Source of the DNA: Nocardioides sp.
Lineage (GTDB): Bacteria; Actinomycetota; Actinomycetes; Propionibacteriales; Nocardioidaceae
Assembly (NCBI GenBank): GCA_025965295.1
Contig: JAOPXF010000279.1
Coordinates: 1 to 13,846, forward strand
Direction: 5' to 3'
DNA: 13,846 nucleotides
Shown here: in pieces, positions 1 through 6,065 of the stretch
How positions within the stretch are numbered: the first letter of the stretch is position 1
Layout of the letters: the number at the start of each line of letters is the position of its first letter
Program-made: the position numbers and the translations under genes
Notes under the pieces: generated by a model
Database searches by the model: none
Told to the model about the DNA's origin: nothing
Seen by the model: the letters and a program-made list of their open reading frames with translations, nothing else

Positions 1-653
1 TGATGGCCAAGGCCCGGATCGGTCACTTCGCCGAGGCGCAGGTCCTGCAGTCGCTCGGCGTCGACTACATCGACGAGTCCGAGGTGCTGACCCCGGCCGA
101 CTACGCCAACCACATCGACAAGTGGGCGTTCACGGTCCCGTTCGTGTGCGGGGCGACGAACCTGGGCGAGGCGCTGCGCCGCATCACCGAGGGTGCGGCG
201 ATGATCCGCTCCAAGGGCGAGGCCGGCACCGGTGACGTGTCCAACGCCGTCACCCACATGCGCACGATCCGTCGGGAGATCCGGCGGCTGGGCGCCCTCG
301 CCGAGGACGAGCTGTTCGTCGCCGCCAAGGAGCTGCAGGCGCCGTACGACCTCGTCAAGGAGGTTGCTGCCAGCGGCAAGCTCCCGGTGGTGCTCTTCAC
401 CGCCGGCGGGATCGCGACGCCCGCAGACGCGGCGATGATGATGCAGCTCGGCGCCGAGGGTGTCTTCGTGGGCTCGGGAATCTTCAAGTCCGGCAACCCC
501 GAGCAGCGCGCGGAGGCCATCGTCAAGGCCACGACCTTCTTCGACGACCCCGACGTCGTGGCGAAGGTGTCGCGGGGTCTGGGTGAGGCGATGGTGGGCA
601 TCAACGTCGAGGACATTCCCCAGCCGCACCGTCTCGCCGAGCGTGGCTGGTGA
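1..653 (+). CDS. pdxS: Pyridoxal 5'-phosphate synthase lyase subunit PdxS (3' part)
   Basis: PdxS builds PLP from ribose 5-phosphate, glyceraldehyde 3-phosphate and ammonia; the ammonia comes from the glutaminase PdxT. The window opens inside the gene: the first two bases finish a valine codon, and the ATG at 3 is an internal methionine (about residue 79 of the roughly 300-residue family protein), not the start. The 216 visible residues include the MAKARIGH stretch with the first catalytic lysine (K3 here, equivalent to K81 of B. subtilis PdxS), the DYIDESEVLTPAD block, and the IRSKGEAGTG loop with the second lysine (K71 here, equivalent to K149). The phosphate-binding FTAGGIATPADAA and GVFVGSGIFKS segments follow, and the protein ends in the typical ERGW. 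The C-terminal two thirds are intact with no frameshift. pdxT normally follows directly, but here it lies about 4 kb downstream, beyond an exported-protein cassette. Confidence 0.97.
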   Translation, partial: MAKARIGHFAEAQVLQSLGVDYIDESEVLTPADYANHIDKWAFTVPFVCGATNLGEALRRITEGAAMIRSKGEAGTGDVSNAVTHMRTIRREIRRLGALAEDELFVAAKELQAPYDLVKEVAASGKLPVVLFTAGGIATPADAAMMMQLGAEGVFVGSGIFKSGNPEQRAEAIVKATTFFDDPDVVAKVSRGLGEAMVGINVEDIPQPHRLAERGW

Positions 654-662
654 CCCTCACCA
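648..662 (+). terminator. Short hairpin over the pdxS stop codon, possible weak terminator
   Basis: TGGTGA (648-653) and TCACCA (657-662) form a perfect 6-base inverted repeat around a 3-base loop, overlapping the pdxS stop codon. No T-run follows, so this is not a standard intrinsic terminator. It could slow transcription at the end of pdxS or protect the 3' end, or be chance. Confidence 0.2.
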
Positions 663-813
663 CACGCAAATGGGTCCAAAGGCACTAGAAGTTAAAAGTT
701 CTGCCACAGGACGTCAACATCTCGTCCACGACGCGGCAAAAACCCGAAATCATGCCCCAGAGTCACGCATGCAGGGGGGCCACTTCGAGTCCTCCACGTG
801 TGAGGGGACCACC
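654..813 (+). promoter_or_regulatory. AT-rich intergenic region ahead of the exported-protein cassette, probable promoter and leader
   Basis: This 160-base gap separates pdxS from the first cassette gene. Bases 661-720 are only about 47% G+C by hand count, against roughly 70-78% in the flanking housekeeping genes, and include the A/T-rich tract TAGAAGTTAAAAGTT (686-700). Low G+C is where an actinobacterial promoter would be expected, but I could not assign a convincing -10/-35 pair. A small hairpin, GGACG (709-713) with CGTCC (723-727), lies downstream. The leader ends in the ribosome binding site GAGGGGA (802-808), six bases before the ATG at 814. I compared it with c-di-GMP riboswitch signatures by eye and saw no match. 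Confidence 0.35.
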
Positions 814-1374
814 ATGAACAAGGCAACCAAGGGCGCACTTGCGGCAGCTGCAGCCGGCAGTCTCATGCTGGGCGGCGCCGGGTCGCTGGCGTACTGGACG
901 GGCACGCAGGACGTGACCGGGGGCAGCATCTCGTCCGGCAAGCTCACGGTGAGTGCTCCGAGCTGCGCGACGAGCGTGCCGCTCGGCACCCACGACTGGC
1001 AGTACGACGGCGGCAGCGCCTTCACGATCGGCACGTCGAAGGTCGTCCCGGGCGACACCATCACCAAGGTCTGCAACATGACGCTCACCATCGCCGGTGA
1101 CCACGTCGGTGCGACCCTGGACCTGGAGACGCCCACGATCACCAACGACACATCGTCCACGACGACGCTGGACAGCGAGCTCGCCCCGACGGCCACCTTC
1201 AAGGTCGACGGTGCGACCTACGCGCCCATCACGGCGCCGGGCACCTATGTCGTGCAGGCCACGGTCTCGGTCACCTTCAACGGTGCTGCCGCGACCAACG
1301 GCTCGCAGAACATCGCCGCCGCGCTCGAGGACATGACGCTGACGGCGACGCAGACGCACGACACCGCCGCCTGA
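814..1374 (+). CDS. TasA-like exported protein with SipW-type signal peptide (first copy)
   Basis: Small secreted protein of 186 residues, probably a surface or fibre subunit processed by the signal peptidase encoded just downstream. Residues 1-26 are a short signal peptide: MNKATKG, an Ala/Gly/Leu core, then GGAGSLA. It is followed by YWTG, matching the [T/S]-x-A | x-[F/W]-x-[D/G] pattern at the cleavage site of SipW substrates (TasA has TWA | AFND). The mature part has VPGD (78-81), usual before the first conserved strands in TasA/camelysin-like beta-sandwiches, and two cysteines (C51, C87). It is rich in Thr and Ser and ends in a strand finishing LTATQ. The start at 814 is chosen for GAGGGGA six bases upstream and because the signal peptide begins there; the frame is open further upstream only as a shadow of pdxS. 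Family membership is inferred from these motifs; the function is not demonstrated. Confidence 0.85.
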   Translation: MNKATKGALAAAAAGSLMLGGAGSLAYWTGTQDVTGGSISSGKLTVSAPSCATSVPLGTHDWQYDGGSAFTIGTSKVVPGDTITKVCNMTLTIAGDHVGATLDLETPTITNDTSSTTTLDSELAPTATFKVDGATYAPITAPGTYVVQATVSVTFNGAAATNGSQNIAAALEDMTLTATQTHDTAA

Positions 1375-1409
1375 TCCGCTCCTTCTGACCGACTGGGAAG
1401 GGGACGCTG

Positions 1410-1991
1410 ATGTCGGGGACTCGTAAGGCGGCCACGCCGGAGAAGATGGGCGCACTGCGCTGGGCAGGACTCGTCCTGTCCTGGTTCGTGATGCTCTCGT
1501 TCGGCGCGATGCTCCTGGTCGCGCTGATCATCCCGCGGATGGCGGGCGCGACGCCGTACGTCATCGAGACCGGATCGATGGAGCCGAGCATGCCGCCCGG
1601 CACCCTCGTGGTGGTCAAGCCGGTGCCGCCGACCGAGATCGGGCCGGGTGACGTCGTCACCTACCAGATCAAGTCGGGCGACTCCACGGTCGTCACGCAC
1701 CGGGTCCTGACCGTGGGCTTCGACGGGACCGGCGAGCCGCGCTGGCGGACCCAGGGCGACGCAAACCCTTCGGCGGACGCCAACTGGGTGCTGCCGGTGC
1801 AGATGCAGGGCAAGAAGTGGTACTCCGTGCCGTACCTCGGCTACGTCACGTCGCTGGTCTCCAGCCAGCAGCGCGGCCTGCTGATGGGGCTCATCGTCGT
1901 GGGCCTGATCGGCTACGCGGGCAACATGTTCCGCGGCGCCGTGAAGGAGCGCAAGCGTGAGGTCCGCGCCCCGGAGCGGGTGGCGGTATGA
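1410..1991 (+). CDS. SipW-type signal peptidase I (Ser/His catalytic type)
   Basis: Membrane signal peptidase of 193 residues, predicted to remove signal peptides of the neighbouring TasA-like proteins at the outer face of the membrane. Transmembrane helix 1 is about residues 19-42. The catalytic serine is S56 in ETGSMEPSM. The general base is a histidine, H97 in VVTHRV, instead of the lysine of ordinary bacterial LepB; this is the ER/archaeal/SipW type. The conserved GDAN is at 116-119. A second helix (156-174) is followed by a basic cytoplasmic tail. ATG 1410 follows the purine-rich site GGGAAGGGGA (1395-1404). The stop overlaps the next start by four bases (ATGA, 1988-1991), so translation is probably coupled. 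A sipW-like symbol would be reasonable but orthology to B. subtilis sipW is not established. It is the first of two such peptidases in the cassette. Confidence 0.93.
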   Translation: MSGTRKAATPEKMGALRWAGLVLSWFVMLSFGAMLLVALIIPRMAGATPYVIETGSMEPSMPPGTLVVVKPVPPTEIGPGDVVTYQIKSGDSTVVTHRVLTVGFDGTGEPRWRTQGDANPSADANWVLPVQMQGKKWYSVPYLGYVTSLVSSQQRGLLMGLIVVGLIGYAGNMFRGAVKERKREVRAPERVAV

Positions 1992-2476
1992 AGTTCCGGG
2001 TGGCAGTCCTCGTGGTCCTGGCGCTGGCGGCGACCTCGCTGCTGAGCCAGCCTCCCGCGTCGGCCGCCCACCGGTGGTCGAAGCTGATGCTCAGCCGGCA
2101 CGGGCAGCACTGGACGCCCGCGCTCTCGTTGCCGCTCTACAACGACGGGTTCGTCTGGGTGCCGGGCTGCGCGCCGGCACGCAGCTTCTACGTCAAGAAC
2201 CAGAGTCACGAGCGGGCCGAGCTGGCCATCTCGATGAACATGAGCGACCCGTCCGGCTGGCTCGGCAACGACAAGTTCCGGATCTCGGTCCGGACGGGGA
2301 CCGGCCCCTGGGTGCGAGTCCAGGGGGGCAAGCAGCAGACGGCGAAGATCCAGGTCGACAAGGGCGAAGTGGTCCCGGTGTCGGTCCGGGTGCGGATGCT
2401 CCGCAAGGCAGGCAACAAGACGATGGGACGACAACTCGCCTTCTCGGTCGAGGTCCGGATCTCACAACGCACGTAG
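1988..2476 (+). CDS. Secreted beta-rich protein of the cassette, conventional signal peptide, unknown function
   Basis: I do not recognise a named family. The 162-residue protein starts at an ATG overlapping the upstream peptidase stop (ATGA), with GGAG at 1973-1976. Residues 1-26 are an ordinary Sec signal peptide (MKFR, hydrophobic core, PASA|A), without the W-T/D motif of the SipW substrates. The mature part is basic and strand-rich: WVPGC (57-61) sits where TasA-like proteins have VPGD, then FYVKNQS and ELAISMNM look like alternating strands. It ends in the strand FSVEVRISQ, resembling the T/S-Q ending of its two neighbours. There is one cysteine (C61). A TasA-like beta-sandwich that switched to a standard signal peptide, or an accessory or anchor subunit, would fit; both are inference. 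Its stop is TAG, the rarest stop codon in genomes like this, and the same frame runs on to 2560. Confidence 0.85.
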   Translation: MKFRVAVLVVLALAATSLLSQPPASAAHRWSKLMLSRHGQHWTPALSLPLYNDGFVWVPGCAPARSFYVKNQSHERAELAISMNMSDPSGWLGNDKFRISVRTGTGPWVRVQGGKQQTAKIQVDKGEVVPVSVRVRMLRKAGNKTMGRQLAFSVEVRISQRT

Positions 2477-2560
2477 ATGTCCATGGGGGGACACATGTCC
2501 AATGGCATTCACCATCGAGCTCCGGCTCGCACAACGCCGCAAGGGGGGTTGATCCGATGA
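2477..2560 (+). CDS. Possible 27-codon leader ORF, or amber-readthrough extension of the preceding gene
   Basis: An ATG follows the TAG stop of the preceding gene with no gap (TAGATG). It opens 27 codons in the same frame, beginning MSMGGHMSNG and ending in TGA that overlaps the ATG of the next gene by four bases (ATGA, 2557-2560). It could be a translated leader coupling the two genes, the extension made if the TAG is read through, or simply an open stretch in an 80-base gap. It lacks a ribosome binding site of its own apart from coupling, and its composition is not clearly coding. Confidence 0.2.
   Translation: MSMGGHMSNGIHHRAPARTTPQGGLIR
2478..2500 (+). promoter_or_regulatory. Overlapping, mutually exclusive short hairpins before the second TasA-like gene
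   Basis: TGTCC (2478-2482) can pair with GGACA (2489-2493). The same GGACA region can instead pair with the second TGTCC (2496-2500; GGAC/GTCC with a 4-base loop). The three short arms therefore allow two alternative small stems in the leader of the gene starting at 2557. The stems are only 4-5 base pairs long, so any regulatory role is speculative. Confidence 0.2.
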
Positions 2561-3165
2561 AGCGGAAGGCACGTCGCACGTACTCCGTGCGGATCTCCCA
2601 GCGAGTCCGCGCAGCGCTCAGCATGGGGGTTGTGTTGTCCGTTGCCGCGACGGGCACGTTTGCGTTCTGGACCGACTCCTCCACGATCACCGGCACGACC
2701 TTCACGGGCGGTTCGATCAAGCTCAACCTGAAGGACGGCACCGGCGCCAACCCGTTCGCCCATGATCTGACGGGGTACGCCTCGCTCAACCTGGCGACGA
2801 TGGTGCCAGGGAACAGCACGGCGGCCGTGATCACGGTCAAGAACGCGGGCACGGCTGCCCTGACCTTCCTCGCCAGTTCCTCGGCGACCAACCCGGACAC
2901 GCTGAACCTCGCCGGTGCTCTCGTCGTGAAGGTGACCGCCGACGCTGCCACCGGCGGTTCGGGCCTGGCTGTCACCTGTCCCGGCACGGCGATCGCCTCG
3001 AGCGGAACGTCTCTGAACGGCTCGCTCCTCACAACTCCGATCGCGTTGGCGGCCACCACGACGACGACCATCTGTGTGCAGGTGACTCTGCCCTCTGGCG
3101 CCAACACGTCTCTCCAGGGCGCCACGACCAACGCGACCCTCACGTTCACCGGTACGCAGAACTGA
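2557..3165 (+). CDS. TasA-like exported protein with SipW-type signal peptide (second copy)
   Basis: Exported protein of 202 residues, likely a fibre or surface subunit. A basic N-terminus (MKRKARR, then SQRVR) precedes a hydrophobic core and ATGTFA | FWTD (32-40), closely matching the SipW cleavage context GTWA | AFND of TasA. The next part, TITGTTFTGGSIKLNL (43-58), matches the conserved G-[N/T]-T-F-x-[A/S/G]-G-[T/S]-[L/I]-x-[L/V] segment after the cleavage site in this superfamily. VPGN (83-86) and the strand VITVKNAGTAALTF follow, as in TasA/camelysin beta-sandwiches. C141 and C173 could form a disulfide. The end is TLTFTGTQN. Start ATG 2557 has a strong AAGGGGGG site (2541-2548) with 8-base spacing; the longer open frame from 1957 is a shadow of the preceding gene. 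One base separates its stop from the next GTG, so co-expression with the fusion peptidase is expected. Exact biological role unknown. Confidence 0.88.
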   Translation: MKRKARRTYSVRISQRVRAALSMGVVLSVAATGTFAFWTDSSTITGTTFTGGSIKLNLKDGTGANPFAHDLTGYASLNLATMVPGNSTAAVITVKNAGTAALTFLASSSATNPDTLNLAGALVVKVTADAATGGSGLAVTCPGTAIASSGTSLNGSLLTTPIALAATTTTTICVQVTLPSGANTSLQGATTNATLTFTGTQN

Positions 3166-3166
3166 C

Positions 3167-4627
3167 GTGAACCCTCAACTGAGCCGTGGTCTCTCGGGTG
3201 CGCGCCAGGTCATCTTGACGGGAGGCGCGGTGGTGGGCGTGCTGTGCATCCTCGTCGCCATCGGGGCGGTGCTGTTCGGGCTGCGCCCGCTCGTCTTCCG
3301 CTCGGGCTCGATGTCACCCACCATCGGCACCGGCGCGTTGGCCCTCGCGCACCGTACGGACGCCGCGGACCTGCACAAGGGCGACATCGTCTCGGTCCCG
3401 ACGACGTCCGGGGAACGGGTGACCCACCGGATTCTCGCCATGGAGCGCGACGACAAGGACGCGATCCTGACTCTCAAAGGCGACGCCAACGACACCCCGG
3501 ACCTTGCGCCGTACCGCGTCTCGCACGCGGACCGCGTGTTGTTCTCGGTGCCCAAGATCGGCTACCTGGTCGGCTGGCTCACGGGTCCGCTCGGCCTGTT
3601 CCTCCTCGGCCTGTACGCCGCGTTCCTGCTCTCGGTCATCGTTCGGCGACCTGCCCAGCCGCCCGGAGACGGGCCCGGCGAAGGGCTCGCCCCGAAGGCC
3701 CGCCCGCCTGGCGGCCGGCGCAAGGCCACCGGCAGCAGGCGAGGGCCCAGCGACCGCGTCGCGCACCGTTCCGGGAGCACCCTGGTCTCTGCCGTGCTCC
3801 TCACCTTCGTGGCTGGCACCGTAGCCCAAGTGTGGGCGCTCCCCACCCTCGCCGCCTGGACCGATGCCGGCGGCGTCTCCGGCACCACGCTGACGGCCTA
3901 CACCGTTCCCCAGCCGGCCGTGCCGACGTCCTGCGCCGTGGCCGGAACTGCCGGTGCCCGGACGGTCACCATCCAATGGCCCGCGGTCACCTCCCCCGGA
4001 ACGACGTACGCGGCCTCGCTGTCCACCGTCGTGGGAAGCGTCGGGTCGGTCACAGGTACGACCACGAAGCAGGTGGTCGTCACGTACAACGCGAACACAG
4101 CGGGCAACCAGAACAAGATGGGCACAGTGACGATCACGCCGTCCCTGACGGCCACGCCTGCATGGGTGGGCACGACAGCCCGCGCATGGCGGTTCAAGAC
4201 TCCCGCGGGGACCGGAGCGCCCCTTTGCGAGGAACAAGTGGCCCCCACCGTGGCGATTGCCGATCCCGATGGAACAGCACGCACCGCCTCGGCCATGGTG
4301 ACCTACATGAATGGTACAAACGGTTGCAACAACGCAAGCAGGCCGGCCTGCGGCTCACTCTCGGACACATCTGGTGTCTCGACCCTCGACTACATCCTGC
4401 AGCGGACCCAGTCATCCACTGTCCGCTGCTGGACAGGCTCCGCGTGGGGTACCGACTGCACGACCTACGTCGCAGGCACGGTGGCCACGTCCACTACGTG
4501 GTACATCGGAGGGTCGAACAGCACCGTCTACGCGACGCCCGGTGGCAGCTTCAGTCTGACGGTGCGTGCGACGGACCTCTGGGGTAACCAACAGACGGCT
4601 ACCCGAGCCTTCACGGTCAACCCCTGA
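3167..4627 (+). CDS. SipW-type signal peptidase fused to a SipW-type signal segment and a secreted Ig-like passenger
   Basis: This 486-residue protein joins an enzyme to what looks like its own substrate. Residues 1-160 are a Ser/His signal peptidase: helix 1 (16-39), catalytic S48 in FRSGSMSPT, H87 in RVTHRI, GDAN (105-108), helix 2 (134-159). Residues 160-202 are Pro/Arg/Lys rich with 11 Lys/Arg, fitting a cytoplasmic loop. Residues 204-226 are a third hydrophobic helix, followed by PTLA | AWTDAGGVSGTTLTA, which repeats the cleavage context of the two TasA-like neighbours. Residues 250-350 resemble an FN3-like sandwich. Residues 358-486 resemble a bacterial Ig-like repeat (VRATDLWGNQQTATRAFTV near the end). 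Six cysteines (256, 354, 387, 395, 421, 431) lie in the exported part. The GTG start is one base after the previous stop with no clear ribosome site, suggesting coupling. There is no internal start before the third helix (the first in-frame GTG, 3794, is inside it), so this is one gene. Cleavage would release about 257 residues; self-cleavage is inference. Confidence 0.9.
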   Translation: MNPQLSRGLSGARQVILTGGAVVGVLCILVAIGAVLFGLRPLVFRSGSMSPTIGTGALALAHRTDAADLHKGDIVSVPTTSGERVTHRILAMERDDKDAILTLKGDANDTPDLAPYRVSHADRVLFSVPKIGYLVGWLTGPLGLFLLGLYAAFLLSVIVRRPAQPPGDGPGEGLAPKARPPGGRRKATGSRRGPSDRVAHRSGSTLVSAVLLTFVAGTVAQVWALPTLAAWTDAGGVSGTTLTAYTVPQPAVPTSCAVAGTAGARTVTIQWPAVTSPGTTYAASLSTVVGSVGSVTGTTTKQVVVTYNANTAGNQNKMGTVTITPSLTATPAWVGTTARAWRFKTPAGTGAPLCEEQVAPTVAIADPDGTARTASAMVTYMNGTNGCNNASRPACGSLSDTSGVSTLDYILQRTQSSTVRCWTGSAWGTDCTTYVAGTVATSTTWYIGGSNSTVYATPGGSFSLTVRATDLWGNQQTATRAFTVNP

Positions 4628-4649
4628 ATCGCGGTGGTCGGACCTTCAC

Positions 4650-4665
4650 TACGATTCCGACAGTG
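4650..4665 (+). promoter_or_regulatory. Leaderless promoter for pdxT
   Basis: TACGAT (4650-4655) matches the actinobacterial -10 pattern TANNNT. The GTG start of pdxT at 4663 lies seven bases beyond it, where transcription would begin, and there is no ribosome binding site before the GTG. This is the usual picture of a leaderless transcript. No good -35 hexamer is visible, which is common for such promoters. Confidence 0.5.
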
Positions 4666-5277
4666 AGCAGCCCCATCATCGGTGTCTTCGCCCTCCAGGG
4701 CGACGTCCGCGAGCACCTGCGGGTGCTGGGCGGGCTCGGCGTCCGGCCCATCGCCGTACGTCGCCCCGACGAGCTTGCCGCGTGCGACGGGCTGGTCCTG
4801 CCGGGCGGCGAGTCGACGACGATGGCGAAGCTGGCGCGGACCTTCGACCTGCTGGAGCCGCTGCGCGCCCGGATCAAGGACGGGATGCCCACCTTCGGCA
4901 CCTGTGCCGGGATGATCCTGCTGGCGGAGCGGATCGAGGACGGCGCGCCGGGCCAGGAGACCCTGGGCGGTCTCGACATCACCGTGCGCCGCAACGCGTT
5001 CGGGCGCCAGGTGGACTCGTTCGAGGGAGACCTGGCCTTCGACGGCTTCGACGCGCCGGTGCATGCCGTCTTCATCCGGGCACCATGGGTCGAGCAGCTC
5101 GGTCCGGACGTCGAAGTCCTCGCCACCGTCCCGACCGGTGAGGCCGCAGGTAGGATCGTCGCGGTTCGTGAGGGCCACCTGATGGCCACCTCGTTCCATC
5201 CCGAAGTCGGCGCGGACGACCGCATCCACCGCTACTTCGTGGAACTCGTCAGGCAGCACCGAGCGCAAGTCAGTTGA
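4663..5277 (+). CDS. pdxT: Pyridoxal 5'-phosphate synthase glutaminase subunit PdxT
   Basis: PdxT hydrolyses glutamine and channels ammonia to PdxS in the cytoplasmic PLP synthase complex. The 204-residue class I amidotransferase has IGVFALQGDVREHL at the N-terminus and the LPGGESTTM loop (46-54). The nucleophile is C81 in FGTCAGMILL, and the catalytic His and Glu are H179 and E181 in TSFHPEVG, so the triad is complete. Length is normal for the family. GTG 4663 is chosen because it gives the usual N-terminus and sits at the predicted transcription start; there is no alternative start between the previous stop and the conserved residues. yebC follows after nine bases, so the two are probably co-transcribed. 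Its separation from pdxS by the exported-protein cassette is unusual, and its own promoter would keep it expressed independently of pdxS. Confidence 0.97.
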   Translation: MSSPIIGVFALQGDVREHLRVLGGLGVRPIAVRRPDELAACDGLVLPGGESTTMAKLARTFDLLEPLRARIKDGMPTFGTCAGMILLAERIEDGAPGQETLGGLDITVRRNAFGRQVDSFEGDLAFDGFDAPVHAVFIRAPWVEQLGPDVEVLATVPTGEAAGRIVAVREGHLMATSFHPEVGADDRIHRYFVELVRQHRAQVS

Positions 5278-5286
5278 GGTAGGGGA

Positions 5287-6051
<765 letters not shown>

Positions 6052-6065
6052 CCCCGCGCAGCGAG

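Noticed and set aside
3..5. ATG at 3 as the start of pdxS
   Set aside because: It is an internal methionine next to the catalytic lysine; the family has about 78 more residues before it, outside the window.
701..790. c-di-GMP or c-di-AMP riboswitch ahead of the cassette
   Set aside because: Segments such as CACGCATGCAGG looked suggestive, but the conserved cores of these riboswitches are not present by eye.
460..813. Extension of the first TasA-like frame upstream of 814
   Set aside because: This part overlaps pdxS in another frame, is Arg/Ser/Pro-rich, and would bury the signal peptide; the ATG at 814 has a good ribosome site.
1410..1991. Ordinary housekeeping LepB
   Set aside because: The general base is a histidine (VTHRV) rather than lysine, the protein is short, and its neighbours are SipW-type substrates.
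1957..2556. Extension of the second TasA-like frame upstream of 2557
   Set aside because: Out-of-frame shadow of the peptidase end and the secreted-protein gene; AAGGGGGG and a signal peptide define the start at 2557.
3794..3796. Internal GTG as a separate start for the passenger of the fusion peptidase
   Set aside because: It lies inside the hydrophobic helix and would remove the basic N-terminal region a signal peptide needs; no ribosome site is near it.
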